A stretch of DNA of 64,000 bases from Paludibacterium denitrificans (GCF_009707705.1 NZ_WLYX01000001.1:1178001-1242000), one strand, 5' to 3'. Positions 32,322 to 45,742 are shown, numbered from the stretch's first letter. Numbers and translations are program-made. Notes: generated from the letters alone by a model not told the origin.

Positions 32322-33298
32322 ATGAATCAGCTATTACTCTTCATCAGGCAATTACTGCTCGCCACCGCCCTGTTAGCCGGAAGCGCACACGCCACATCAC
32401 CTTCCATCGCCGGGGTACTCGCCGGGAACTCACGCTATGCGTTCTGGATGGCCGTACAACATGGCATCGAGCAGGCCGGGCGCGAGGCGGGCCGCACGGT
32501 ATTTGTGCGCGCGCCGCAAGACGACAGCGACAGCAACGTGCAAGAGCTGGCGCAACTGCGCATGATCAACAACTTTGTCGACAAAGGCATTGCCTTGTGC
32601 TCGCCCCCATGCCGCTGATCAATGCACCGGCTCCCGTGGTTCTGCCGATACCTGTCGTACTGGTTGACCGCGACAGCCGACAATTTGCCTCTGCAGCGCT
32701 GGTCGCTACCGATAATGTCGAGGTAGGCTTACAGGCCGCGCGGGCGCTGGCTGGCCGCATACCGCCGGGCAGTCGCCTCGCGCTGTTCCGGCTGGATGCC
32801 AACGTGCCTACCACACGGCAACGCGAAACCGGCTTTGCCGAGGAAGCGCAACGACTGGGCTTTGTCATCAGCATAGACCGCTATCTGGGGGCCGATGTGC
32901 GCCGGGCACGCCAGATCATTTATGACTCGCTGCTGCGCCAGCCGGTCAAGGCCATCTTCACACCCAACGAACTCACCACCCAGGCCGCGTATCTCGCCCT
33001 GCCCACACTGCCCGCTATCCAGCGCCCACGGCTGGTGGGCGTGGATTACCGCCCGGAATTTCAGCAAGCACTGGAAAACGGACAAATAGACGCACTGGTC
33101 GTGCAGGATGCCTACCAGATGGGCTACCTTGCCACCCACCTGTTGCTCGATCGGCTGGCAGGCAAAACCATTCCCAAGCGCGTCACGGTGCCAGCGCGGG
33201 TGCTGACCACCTCCACCTTGCACCAGACTGAGGTACTTCGCTTTCTGCAGCAATATCAGCCAGATAACAGCAACGCTTCCGGCGCAAAAAGCCAGTAA
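32322..33298 (+). CDS. Periplasmic sugar-binding-like protein (Peripla_BP_4 type)
   Basis: About 326 residues. Signal peptide (LLLATALLAGSAHA), then a two-lobe periplasmic fold similar to ribose-binding and LacI effector domains: FWMAVQHGIEQAGREAGRTV, VVLVDRDSR, IPPGSRLALFR, VKAIFTPNELTTQAAY. The C-terminus has VQDAYQMGYLATHLLLDRL, typical for the family. No ABC transporter genes lie beside it, so it may be a stand-alone sensor or an orphan binding protein. An AAGGAGG ribosome binding site precedes it. The frame breaks near 32594 (GCCGGCC reads GCC). Confidence 0.85.
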
Positions 33299-33323
33299 AA
33301 AAGCCGGTCAGCAGACCGGCTTT
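33299..33323. terminator. Bidirectional terminator between convergent genes
   Basis: The stem AAGCCGGTC (33301-33309) / GACCGGCTT (33314-33322) with a 4-base loop has A-rich and T-rich flanks on the two sides. It serves the binding protein and secA. Confidence 0.8.
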
Positions 33324-33355
33324 ATACAGCGTGCCCCAGTGGGGTGGGAAACGGC

Positions 33356-36099
<2,744 letters not shown>

Positions 36100-36277
36100 T
36101 TATGCAGAATCCAGAGGCCGGACGAGCCGGAAAAATGGTGAAAAGTGTAGCACATCCAGAACCAAGGTTATGGGGACAAGCGTGCGCTGCATCAAGAGAC
36201 CGCCATGGAAAGCTCATGCCGGGGCGTTGTTGCGCGTCGTTATATCCAACGCGGCAGCGGCCGGAATGTTACCCAAA

Positions 36278-36288
36278 GGTTGGCCGAA
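36278..36288 (+). repeat. DUS-like repeat AAGGTTGGCCGAA
   Basis: Copy in the 261-bp gap between the divergent secA and dciA-like genes; the gap holds no other gene. Confidence 0.85.
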
Positions 36289-36360
36289 ACGACCGATCCG
36301 ACGCAAGCCGGACGGATTCGGTACAATCGGCGCTGTCTTTTCTCTATCGTGATACCCACC

Positions 36361-36786
36361 ATGGCCGGACGCCGTTTTAACGACATCACCCGCCAGGACA
36401 GCACCTTGGCACGCCTGACGGCCGAAGCCCAGCAATTGATGGCGCTGGGGCGGGCGTTTCATGCCCTGCTGCCCGCTGCGCTGGCCGAGCACTGCCGCGC
36501 CGTCCGCATCCGCGACGACGAACTGGTGGTCTTTGCCGACAACGGCACGGTGGCCGCGCGCCTGCGCCTGATCGGGCCGGGGCTGTTGCCGCAACTGGCA
36601 CGTCAGGGCTTCGTGGCACGGCAACTGCGCGTCAAGGTGGCCATCAACCTGCCCAAGCCGGTGAAAGAGAAAACCCTCAACATCAGCGAGGCCGCGCTCG
36701 ACGGCATGGAACAGGCCGCCAGCAGCGTCAGCAATCCGCTGGTAAGCCGGGCGCTGGCCCGGCTGATCGCCCATCACCGCAAGTGA
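36361..36786 (+). CDS. DciA-like protein (DUF721)
   Basis: 141 residues, intact. DUF721 is the DciA family, which loads the replicative helicase DnaB in many bacteria that lack DnaC; betaproteobacterial members are often short and sit beside secA, as here. Visible: a KH-like region DELVVFADNGTVAARLRLIGPGLLPQL and basic VKVAINLPKPVKEK. The start at 36361 (MAGRRFNDI) follows the secA-dciA divergent region. Function is taken from the family, not proven here. Confidence 0.75.
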   Translation: MAGRRFNDITRQDSTLARLTAEAQQLMALGRAFHALLPAALAEHCRAVRIRDDELVVFADNGTVAARLRLIGPGLLPQLARQGFVARQLRVKVAINLPKPVKEKTLNISEAALDGMEQAASSVSNPLVSRALARLIAHHRK

Positions 36787-36942
36787 TCGTGCCCGGCTGG
36801 CCGCCGGTCTGGCCACGCAATCATCATGGGTTTTGACAGATAAATCCGTTATTCAAAATCGCTACATTCTTAATACCAAATAGACGTTGCTGGTCTATCG
36901 GTAATGCTGGAAAATTAAGTGTTTATACGTAAAGATTCCTGC

Positions 36943-38563
36943 ATGCCGTCTATTTCCCCTCGTCGTCTCAGACCACTGCTGATCGGTTTCAACCTGATTG
37001 TTACCACCCTGTTGCTGGCGCTGGCAGTCATCACACTATTTAGCCTGAACCACATCATTGCCAGCGACGAGGCGGAACACCAGCTAACCCAGACGTTGAG
37101 CGGCAACATGGCAGATGCGCGCTTTCACGTAGTGCAAATTCAGCAGTTCCTGACTGATGCCAGCGCCACTGGCGACCGCGACGGCTTCAAGGATGCTGCC
37201 GAGCACTACGCGGCGTTGCAACAAAACCTGCAACAAATCGCCACCATAGCGCCCGATCTGGCGCAGGATAGCCATAAGGTTGGCGAGCTATCGCAGCAGT
37301 TTTATCAGGTGGGCAAAACCATGGCTGAAACCTATATCAGCCAGGGGCGCGAGGCTTAATGTGCTGATGAAACAGCCGGGCAGCGGCTTTGATGACCGCG
37401 CCGAAGCGCTGACCAAGCAGGTGAACCACCTGATGGACAAGGTCAAGACCTCGACGCAGGCCAGCATCGACACCAACATGGCAAACATCCACCGGCTGCG
37501 CGCGATCGTCATGACCGTCAGCGTCGTACTGGTGCTACTGGTACTGGGCGGTGGAGTGCTGTTGTATCGCCGGGTTTTTGGCATGCTCGGTGGCGAACCG
37601 GCACTGGCGGTCGACATGGCCAACCGCATTGCGGCGGGCGACCTGACCCAGCGTATTCCCAGCCGTCCGGGCAGCCTGCTGGAAGCCCGGCCAACATGCA
37701 GGAGCAGTTGCGCCAGGTCACCGGCAACATCCGCACCCTGTCGCTGGAGCTGGATGGCAGCGCCAGCGTGTTGTCCGACACCTCGCACAGCATGCAGCAC
37801 AGCACACAGGCACAGAACGATGCCACGCGCGACATGACGGCATCGGTGGAGGAAATTTTCCAGAGCATCGAACAACTGGGCACGCAAAGCGCCGAGGTGG
37901 GTCAGGAGGCAGACAGCGCCTACCAGATGGTGGGCGATTGCGAAGCCCTGATTCACCACACGGCCGCCGACATTCGCGGCATTGCCGACCACATCGGTGA
38001 AGCGGCCAAGGCGGTGGAAGCGCTCAATCGCCAGACCGACCAGATCGCCAACATCACCCGTACCATTCACGAGATTGCCGACCAGACCAACCTGCTGGCG
38101 CTGAATGCCGCCATCGAAGCCGCGCGGGCTGAGCGAAACCGGCCGTGGCTTTGCCGTGGTGGCGGACGAGGTGCGCAAGTTGGCCGAACGCACCGGCTCG
38201 GCCACGGTGGAGATTTCCGACCAGATCGACACCATCCGTCACGGCATGGATGCGGTGGTCAACGTCATGCAGCACAGTGTCGATGCTTCGCTGCGCGGCG
38301 TGGAGCAAACCCATTCGGCCAGCAGCGCCATCAGTGGCATCCGCGAAAACACCGACCGCATCACCCAGCACATTCAGGGCGTGGTGCAGGCGCTACAGGA
38401 ACAACAGCACGCCATGCGCGACATGGCACAGGGCATTGAGGTGGTGGCCAACATGACCGAGGCCAACCAGTCCACCGTGGACAGCACCGCCAGCGCCGCC
38501 GACCAGCTGAAAGGCCATGCGCACGAGTTGGCCGAAGCGGTCAGTCTGTTCAAAACTCATTAA
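36943..38563 (+). CDS. Methyl-accepting chemotaxis protein
   Basis: About 540 residues. Two transmembrane helices (LLIGFNLIVTTLLLALAVITL; IVMTVSVVLVLLVLGGGVLLY) enclose a ~150-residue helical periplasmic sensor; then a HAMP segment (VDMANRIAAGDLTQRI) and a signalling domain with the conserved hairpin tip EIADQTNLLALNAAIEAAR and GRGFAVVADEVRKLAERT. Breaks at 37356 (GCTTAATG), about 37690 and 38132 (GCTGAGC for GCCGGC). No CheR-type pentapeptide at the end. It directly precedes the siaABC-like genes after a terminator. Confidence 0.93.
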
Positions 38564-38639
38564 CAATCGTGAACGTATTCGTTACCGATTAAGAGAAATT
38601 TAATCGCCGTGTAACGCAAGCTTCATGGCCCAAACCTAG

Positions 38640-38673
38640 ACTCCGGCTCATATTTGTTATGGCCGGAGTTTTT
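38640..38673 (+). terminator. Terminator after the chemoreceptor
   Basis: Stem ACTCCGGC (38640-38647) / GCCGGAGT (38662-38669) with a 14-base loop, followed by TTTTT. It ends immediately before the next start codon at 38675. Confidence 0.75.
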
Positions 38674-38674
38674 C

Positions 38675-39917
38675 ATGCCGCTTGATTCAGCCCCGATTGC
38701 GGGCCACCACAGCCCGGTAGCCGGACACCTGCTGGAGTGCCCGCCCACCGTCACGTCCGACGACACCAATTACCACGTGCTGGAGCTGTTTACCCAGAAT
38801 GAGGCATTGGCCAACATCCCGGTGGTGGACAACACCCGGACTGTTGGCATCATCAACCGCAATACCTTCATGAGCACGCTGGCGCGGCCGTTCCACCGCG
38901 AAATCTTTGGCCGCAAGTCGTGCACCGCCTTCATGAACGCCAACCCGCTGGTGGTGGATTACCAGACGCCGATCACCGAGTTGTCGTTTCTGGCGCTCAA
39001 TGCTTAAGCGAAAAAGTGCTGTCGGACGGCTTCATCATCACCATGGACGGCAGCTACGCTTACATGGGGCAAGGCGTTTCGCTGATGCAGGCGCTGGCCA
39101 ACCAGCAGGCGGAAAAGCATCGGCAGATGATGGAGAGCATCAACTACGCCAGCGTGATCCAGCAATCGTTCCTGCAAAGCTCACGCCGCGACATGGCCGC
39201 CACCTTCGACGACTACTTCATGGTGTGGGCGCCACGCGATGTGGTGGGCGGCGATTATTACTACTTCGTCAAACGCGATGATGGCTTCTTCATTGCGGTG
39301 ATCGACTGTACCGGCCACGGTGTGCCCGGCGCGTTCATGACGCTGATTATGGCCTCGGCGCTAAAACAGGTGCTCACCACGCATGACCTGCACAACCCGG
39401 CCGAACTGCTGACTGCCATCAACTGCCGGTGAAAGAATCACTGGGGCAGATTTCCAGTGAAGACACGGCCGAGGACGACAACCGCGAACTGCATTCGGAC
39501 GACGGCATGGACGGCGCCTTCTGCTGGTTCGACTACCAGAGCTTAAAACTGACCTACGCCGGGGCCAAGACCCCGATCTTCCTGCTGGAACAAGGCGCCG
39601 ACGAAGTGCACACGCTGGATGGCAACAAGAAAGGCGTCGGCTATGTCGGCACCCCGCTCGACTACCGCTGGGACAACCGCACCATCAAGCTCAAACCCGG
39701 CACCCGGCTGTACATCAGCACCGACGGCATCATCGACCAGATCGGTGGCCCCAAGCGCATCTGCTACGGCAAGAAGCGGCTGAAGGAACAGATTCTCAAA
39801 CACCGCCACCAGCCGATGGCGCAACAGCGCGTCAGCCTGATCGACGCCTTCCTCAAATGGCAGGGCGACAACAGCCGCCGCGACGACGTCAGCCTGTTTG
39901 GCGTGCATCTGGCTTAA
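38675..39917 (+). CDS. SiaA-like SpoIIE (PP2C) phosphatase with N-terminal CBS-like region
   Basis: About 413 residues. The N-terminal ~130 residues resemble a CBS-domain pair (TNYHVLELFTQNEALANIPVVD, VGIINRNTFM), with no transmembrane helix. A helical linker (EKHRQMMESINYASVIQQSFL) leads to a PP2C/SpoIIE domain with metal-binding Asp in PRDVVGGDYYYF, VIDCTGHGVPGAF, STDGIIDQIGG and RRDDVSLFGVHL. In Pseudomonas SiaA dephosphorylates SiaC. Breaks at 39003 (GCTTAAGC) and about 39430 (one C lost). It precedes siaB- and siaC-like genes, which supports the assignment. Confidence 0.85.
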
Positions 39918-39927
39918 CACCATCCGG

Positions 39928-39938
39928 GGTTGGCCGAA
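39928..39938 (+). repeat. DUS-like repeat GGTTGGCCGAA
   Basis: Copy in the 51-bp gap between the phosphatase and SiaB-like genes, so within a transcribed operon. Confidence 0.85.
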
Positions 39939-39968
39939 AACGGCCCCCCGCAGCAGGAACATGAATCT

Positions 39969-40528
39969 ATGCGTTTGAGCGCCTTTCATCATTTTCAGGA
40001 ACTCGCCTGCCGGAAAACGTGGTGTTCTACTACACCGGCTACTTCTCGCAGAGCATCGTCACCGCCATGGGCGATGCGCTGCGGCTGCGCATCAACAGCG
40101 TCGACGCCAGCAACGTGGCACGGCGCAAGCTGTTTTCCATCTTCGTGGAAATGGCACAGAACGTGGTGCACTACTCGGCCGAACACCTCACCTCCGATAG
40201 CAGCCGCGACCAGGAAATCCGCCGCGGCTCGCTCTGGGTGGGCGAGCGCGACGGCCGCTTCTATGTGGTCTGCGCCAACCCGATCAGCCACGACGGTGCC
40301 GAGCGCATCCGCCAGAAACTGGAACCGCTGCGCGAGATGACCAACGACGACATCAAGTCGCTGTACAAGCAAAAACTGCGCGCCGAAAACGAAGCCAGCA
40401 GCAAGGGCGCCGGGCTGGGTTTTCTCACCGTGGCCCGCGACGCCAGCGAACCGATCGAATTCGATTTTGTGGACGAAACCGGCCCCACCGGCCCGTTCAC
40501 CACCTTCTACCTCAAAGCCACCATTTGA
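39969..40528 (+). CDS. SiaB-family protein kinase
   Basis: About 186 residues, a GHKL-type kinase fold of the SiaB family: FSIFVEMAQNVVHYS (N-box with the Mg-binding Asn), RRGSLWVGERDGRFYVVCANPI, and a G-box SSKGAGLGFLTVARDAS. In Pseudomonas SiaB phosphorylates SiaC in opposition to SiaA. One base is lost near 40014 (CCGG for CCGGG). Start 39969; the ATG at 39961 gives only a five-codon reading frame. Ten bp separate it from the siaC-like gene. Confidence 0.85.
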
Positions 40529-40537
40529 GACACCACC

Positions 40538-40923
40538 ATGCAAAACCTGTATATCTCCGCCACCTCGGCCACCCCGGAAGTGGATTTCCGCTTTGACAAC
40601 CACGAGCTGAACCTGCGCGGCGAAAGCTACCCGGAAAACGCCCGGCGTTTTACGGCCCGATTCTGGACGCCATCAACAGCTATCTGGCGCAACAACAGTC
40701 CGGCCACATCACGCTCAACATCCAGCTGGCCTATTTCAACAGCTCCAGCACCAAGGTGCTGCTCGAGCTGTTTGCGCTGTTCAACGACGCGGCGGTGCGC
40801 GGCTGCTATGTCACCCTCAACTGGTTCTACGACGAAGACGACGACACCATTCTGGAGTTTGGTCAGGACGTGGCCGACGATTACACTGCGCTGGATTTTC
40901 ACCCCTCGGCGCTGGTGGGCTAA
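40538..40923 (+). CDS. SiaC-family regulatory phosphoprotein (DUF1987)
   Basis: About 128 residues. SiaC-like: ISATSATPEVDF at the start, RGESYPEN, INSYLAQQ and the STAS-like helix AYFNSSSTKVLLELF with a Thr in the STK position expected for phosphorylation. It is the switch protein between SiaA and SiaB. The frame breaks near 40640 (CCCGGG reads CCCGG). The stop reads GGCTAAGCC, which resembles the miscall signature, so the exact C-terminus is open. No SiaD cyclase follows. Confidence 0.83.
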
Positions 40924-40936
40924 GCCCGCCAACGCT

Positions 40937-40947
40937 TTCGGCCAACC
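40937..40947 (-). repeat. DUS-like repeat (reverse complement)
   Basis: TTCGGCCAACC between the convergent siaC-like and prpE genes, beside the prpE terminator. Confidence 0.85.
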
Positions 40948-40956
40948 CCGGCACGC

Positions 40957-40985
40957 AAAAAGGCCGCAAGCACAGGCTTGCGGCC
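40957..40985 (-). terminator. Intrinsic terminator of prpE
   Basis: A perfect 10-bp stem (GGCCGCAAGC / GCTTGCGGCC) with a 4-base loop; on the minus strand it is followed by TTTTT. Confidence 0.9.
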
Positions 40986-41019
40986 AACGCGATCGTGACG
41001 CTCAGTCACGCTTTACACA

Positions 41020-42923
41020 TTACGACTCGGATTGCACTGCCTGACGGATCTGCTCCAGCCCGCTCGGATCATCCAGCGTGGTCAGGTCGCCCGGATCACG
41101 CCCTTCGGCCAACGCCTGAATCGAGCGGCGCAAGACCTTGCCGGAACGGGTTTTCGGCAACTGGTTGACGAAATACACCCGCGCCGGGTTGGCAATCGCC
41201 CCCAGTTGCGCCGCCACCTGCGCAATCACCGCTTTTTCCAGTTGCTGGCGCTGCTGCTCATCGGCCAGCAATTTCGGGTCTTTCACCACGGCAAACGCCT
41301 GCGGCACCGGCCCTTGAGCGCATCGTGCACCCCCACCACCGCCACTTCGGCAATGGCACTGTGGCCGGACACCGCCTCTTCAATTTCCCGCGTCCCCAGC
41401 CGGTGGCCCGCCACGTTGATCACGTCATCGGTACGGCCAAGGATGGTGAAATAGCCGTCGTCGTCACGCACCCCCCAGTCAAACGACGAGTACACCAGCC
41501 GGTCGCTGAACAGGCTGAAGTAAGTGCTGATAAAACGCTCGTCCTGCCCCCACACCGTGCTCATGCAGCCCGGCGGCAGCGGCGGAATCACCGCGATCAC
41601 GCCTTTTTCGCCCGGCGCCACCTCTTCCCCGGTGGCATCGTCCAGCAACTTGACGTTGTAGCCATACACCGGCAAACCGGGGCTGCCCAGCTTGGTCGGC
41701 TGCGGCTCGACGCCATTGCACACGGTCAGCATCGGCCAGCCGGTTTCGGTCTGCCAGTAATTGTCCAGCACCGGTACTTTCAGCTCGCTGCTGATCCAGC
41801 TGGCGGTCGGTTCATCCAGCGGTTCGCCAGCCAGAAACAGCGCCCGCAGGGTGGATAGATCGTAACGGCGCAGGTAAGCCGGATCTTGCTTCTTCAACAC
41901 ACGCAGGGCCGTGGGCGCGGAGAACATCACCGTAACGCGGTATTTTTCCACCAGTTGCCACCAGATGCCCGGATCGGGATGAATCGGCAGCCCTTCGTAC
42001 ACCAGCGTTGCCATGCCGTTGATCAGCGGGGCGTAGACGATATAGGAATGGCCGACCACCCAGCCGATATCGGACGAACAGAAGAAGGTTTCACCCGGTT
42101 TGCCGCCATAGATGTATTCCATGGTGGACGCCAGCGCCACGGCATAGCCGCCGGTATCGCGCTGGATGCCCTTGGGCTTGCCGGTGGTGCCGGAGGTATA
42201 CAGGATGTAGCTGGGATGGTTGGATTCCACCCACTGCACCTCGGCCCGGTCGTTCTCATGATGGCGGCACAGCGTGGCGTAATCCAGATCGCGCCCCGGC
42301 TTCATCATCGGAGCTTCGGCCACGCCACGGTTGACCACAATCACCCGCGCCGGCGCTGCCGCACCAGCCAGCGCCAGCGCTTCGTCCACCAGCGGCTTGT
42401 AGGCAATCACCTTGCCGCCACGCAAACCGGCATCGGCGGTAATCAGCACCTTGGGCGCGGCATCTTCGATACGCGTGGCAAGGCTGGCCGACGCAAAGCC
42501 GCCAAACACCACGGAGTGAATCGCCCCCAGCCGTACCGTGGCCAGCATGGCAAACACCGCTTCCGGGATCATCGGCATGTAGATCAGCACGCGGTCGCCC
42601 TTTTGCACGCCCTGCGCCTGCAAGATGGCGGCAAAACGTGCCACTTCGGCATGAAGTTCACGGTAGCTGTAACTGCGTTCGCTGCCGGTTTCGCTGGAAA
42701 CATGGATCAGCGCGGGCTGATCGGCACGCTCGGCCAGATGGCGGTCCACGGCGTTATAGCAAAGGTTGGTCTCGCCGCCGACAAACCACTGGCGGAACGG
42801 CGGATTGTCATACGCCAGCACGCGCTGGAACGGTTGCTGCCAATGAATGCGGCCAGCTTCACGCCCCCAGAATTCATCGGGCGCATCAATGGACTGGCGA
42901 TAGAAATCGCGGTAAGCGGTCAT
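41020..42923 (-). CDS. prpE: Propionyl-CoA synthetase
   Basis: Activates propionate (and related short acids) to the CoA thioester. 634 residues. The start YRDFYRQSIDAPDEFWG and RWFVGG-like QWFVGGETNLCYNAVDRH are characteristic of PrpE rather than Acs. Adenylate-forming motifs: YTSGTTGKPKGIQRD, NYWQTETGWP, and the C-terminal catalytic Lys in PKTRSGKVLRR. One break near 41310, where CCAGG reads CCGG (Gln-Val). The start at 42923 has a strong GGAGGAG ribosome binding site. No other prp genes are adjacent. Confidence 0.92.
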
Positions 42924-42985
42924 GCAGGTCTCCTCCGGTGGCCGCGTCATCGCGCTGCCTGTTATCTGTCACTGCCAAAACCTAC

Positions 42986-43036
42986 CAAGCAACTGCTTGT
43001 CTGACAAAATAAAACACATTCTGATATCAGGGTCAA
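42986..43036 (-). promoter_or_regulatory. prpE promoter with inverted repeats
   Basis: The gap 42924-43258 has no gene. On the minus strand TTGACC (43031-43036) and TTTATT (43008-43013) are 17 bp apart. The spacer contains the 10-bp palindrome CTGATATCAG (43021-43030), and CAAGCA-AC-TGCTTG (42986-42999) lies where transcription would begin. Both repeats could be operators. The proA promoter must lie in the right half of the gap, but I see no clear hexamers there. Confidence 0.5.
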
Positions 43037-43258
43037 TCCTGCACCTGCACAATCGCTGGTTTATTTACCCGCCGCACCATCCTCCCTGCGACATCAAACC
43101 CTTAGCCGACAAGGACAGCCGCCCGGCGGCCAGATCGTCTGGCGCTGTATCGTCCCGACACTGGCCGATACCGACACTTTGGGTTACTCTCAAATCATCA
43201 AAATACTGTGCCGTGTCGCTGGCTAACTGGCGGCGCGCCCCACTTACGGATGACCGCA

Positions 43259-44518
43259 ATGAATGTGAAGGATTACATGCAGCGCGTGGGCAAGGCTGCC
43301 CGTCGTGCCAGCCGCGCCATGGCCCGCGCCGACACTAACCAGAAAAACCGTGCCCTGCTGGCCATGGCCGATGCCATTGCACGCGATCAGGACAAACTAC
43401 TGACCGCCAACATGGAAGATCTGGCCGCTGCCCGCGCCGCCGGGCTGGAACCGGCCATGATCGACCGCCTCACCCTCAGCGACAAAACCGTCGCCGCCAT
43501 GGCCGAAGGGCTGCGCCAAATCGCCGCCCTGCCCGACCCGGTGGGAGAAATGGACGACTTCACCTATCGCCCGTCCGGCATCCAGCTGGGCAAAATGCGC
43601 GTGCCGCTGGGCGTGGTGGGCATCATTTACGAGGCACGCCCCAACGTCACCGCCGACGCCGCCGGGCTCTGTCTGAAATCCGGCAACGCCACCATTCTGC
43701 GCGGTGGCAGCGAAGCCTTTCACAGCAATCAGGCCATTGCCGCCTGCGTACAGGAAGGCTTGCGCGCGGCGGGCCTGCTTACCGAAGCGGTACAGGTAAT
43801 CGAAACCACCGACCGTGCCGCCGTGGGCGAGCTGATCACCATGCCGGAATTCGTGGATGTGATCGTGCCGCGTGGCGGCAAGGGGCTGATCGCCCGCATC
43901 AGCAGCGAGGCACGCGTGCCGGTGATCAAGCATCTGGACGGCAACTGCCATGTCTACATCGATGACACCGCCAATCCGGACAAGGCGTTCAACGTGGCGC
44001 TCAACGCCAAAACCCACCGCTACGGCACCTGCAACACCATGGAAACCCTGCTGGTGCATGAGGCATTTGCCGAGTTCATCCTGCCAAGGTTGGCCGAAGC
44101 CTATTGGGAAAAAGGCGTGGAGCTGCGCGGCTGCGAACGCACCCGCATCATTCTGGGCGAGAAGGTGGTACCGGCCAGCAGCGAAGACTGGGATACCGAA
44201 TACCTCGCGCCGATTCTGGCTATCAAGCTGGTAAAAGGGCTGGACGAGGCCATCGAGCATATCAACGAGCACGGCAGCCATCACACCGATGCCATCATCA
44301 CCGAAGATTACAGCCGTGCCCGCCGCTTCCTGCGCGAGGTGGATTCGGCCAGCGTCATGGTCAATGCCAGTACGCGCTTTGCCGACGGTTTTGAATACGG
44401 TCTGGGGGCGGAAATCGGCATTTCCACCGATAAGATCCACGCCCGTGGCCCGGTTGGCCTGCAAGGGCTGACCAGCCAGAAATGGGTGGTACTGGGAGAC
44501 GGCCAGATCCGCCAGTAA
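43259..44518 (+). CDS. proA: Gamma-glutamyl phosphate reductase
   Basis: Second step of proline synthesis: NADPH reduction of glutamyl-5-phosphate. 419 residues, intact. Family marks: [40 protein letters not shown], the catalytic Cys in [15 protein letters not shown], and the C-terminal [16 protein letters not shown]. Start 43259 (MNVKDYMQ) is preferred over 43208 or 43250. It contains an in-frame AAGGTTGGCCGAA at 44086, encoding Arg-Leu-Ala-Glu with a rare AGG codon. Confidence 0.97.
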   Translation: MNVKDYMQRVGKAARRASRAMARADTNQKNRALLAMADAIARDQDKLLTANMEDLAAARAAGLEPAMIDRLTLSDKTVAAMAEGLRQIAALPDPVGEMDDFTYRPSGIQLGKMRVPLGVVGIIYEARPNVTADAAGLCLKSGNATILRGGSEAFHSNQAIAACVQEGLRAAGLLTEAVQVIETTDRAAVGELITMPEFVDVIVPRGGKGLIARISSEARVPVIKHLDGNCHVYIDDTANPDKAFNVALNAKTHRYGTCNTMETLLVHEAFAEFILPRLAEAYWEKGVELRGCERTRIILGEKVVPASSEDWDTEYLAPILAIKLVKGLDEAIEHINEHGSHHTDAIITEDYSRARRFLREVDSASVMVNASTRFADGFEYGLGAEIGISTDKIHARGPVGLQGLTSQKWVVLGDGQIRQ

Positions 44519-44540
44519 GTATATTGCCCAACCGCACAAT

Positions 44541-44569
44541 CACCGCCGTCCACGAGACGGCGGTGGCGC
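44541..44569 (+). terminator. Terminator after proA
   Basis: A perfect 10-bp stem (CACCGCCGTC / GACGGCGGTG) with a 5-base loop, followed by a weak T-run (GCGCTTT). Confidence 0.7.
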
Positions 44570-44649
44570 TTTAACCGGCAAAGTGCGCCCATGCCGCACC
44601 AGCGCTCAAGCAAGACGATTCCTTCCCATCGCAAGCCAAGGATACACAC

Positions 44650-45704
44650 ATGCTCTATCGCAAACTGGGACACACCGGTCTTGAGGTCAGCCTGATCGGG
44701 CTGGGCACCATGACCGGGGCGAACAAAATACCGAAGCCGAAGCACACAGCCAGCTTGATTACGCACTGGAGCGCGGCATCAACCTGATCGACGCGGCCGA
44801 AATGTATCCGGTGCCGCCCAAAGCCGAAACCCAAGGCCTGACCGAACGCTATATCGGCACCGGCTGGCGCAGGGCGGACGACGCGACAAGGTGGTGCTCG
44901 CCACCAAGATCGCCGGGCCGTTAGCGATGCAGCCGCACAACCCGCGCCATATTCGCGGCGAGGCCAACCGCTTCGACCGCGCCAACCTGTTTGCCGCCGT
45001 CGACGCCAGCCTCAAGCGTTTGCAAACCGACTATATCGACCTGTATCAACTGCACTGGCCGGGCCGCCACACCAATACCTTTGGTGCTTACCAATTATCC
45101 GTGGATGGACGAGCCAAACGATCTGGTGCCGATTGAAGAAACGCTGGAAGGGTTGGCCGAACTGGTCAAAGCTGGCAAGATCCGCCACTTTGGTGTTTCC
45201 AACGAAACCCCATGGGGGCTGTCACGCTATCTGGCCGGAGCAGAATTCGGCGGCCTGCCGCGCGTCGCCAGCATCCAGAACCCGTATAGCCTGCTCAATC
45301 GCAGCTTTGAGGTCGGCCTGTCGGAATTCGCCCACCGTTCCGGCGTCGGCCTGCTGGCTTACTCGCCGCTGGCGTTTGGCATGCTGTCGGGCAAATACCT
45401 GAATGGCGCCCAGCCGACCGGCGCACGCCTGACCCTGTTCGAGCGCTTTACCCGCTACACCAACCCGCAAGCCCAAGCCGCCACCGAAGCCTACGTGACA
45501 CTGGCACAGCAACACGGCCTGAGTCCGGTGCAAATGGCGCTGGCGTTCGTCAACAGCCGCCCGTTCGTGATCAGCAACCTGATCGGCGCCACCACGCTGC
45601 TGCAGCTGCGTGAAAACATCGACAGCATCAACGTCAGCCTGACACCGGAGTTGCTGCAAGCCATCGACGCCATTCACCAGCGCCACCCCAACCCGGCGCC
45701 TTAA
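44650..45704 (+). CDS. Aldo/keto reductase, Tas-like
   Basis: About 352 residues of NADP(H)-dependent aldo/keto reductase: start LYRKLGHTGLEVSLIGLGTM, catalytic Asp-Tyr in DAAEMYP, Lys in LATKIAGP, QLHWPGR, and the cofactor-binding SNLIGATTLLQLREN. It resembles the E. coli Tas subfamily; the physiological substrate is unknown. Breaks at 44713 and 44868 (T lost from CCTGG, both Trp codons) and 45088 (GCTT for GCCGGC). A DUS-like 11-mer is in frame at 45151 (GLAELV). Confidence 0.87.
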
Positions 45705-45742
45705 ACCGGCGCGCGGCCATTCCGCCACACGGGATGGCCGCC

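Noticed and set aside
41020..42923. Annotation as acetyl-CoA synthetase (acs).
   Set aside because: The N-terminus and the GIQRDTGGYAVALA stretch fit propionyl-CoA synthetase better.
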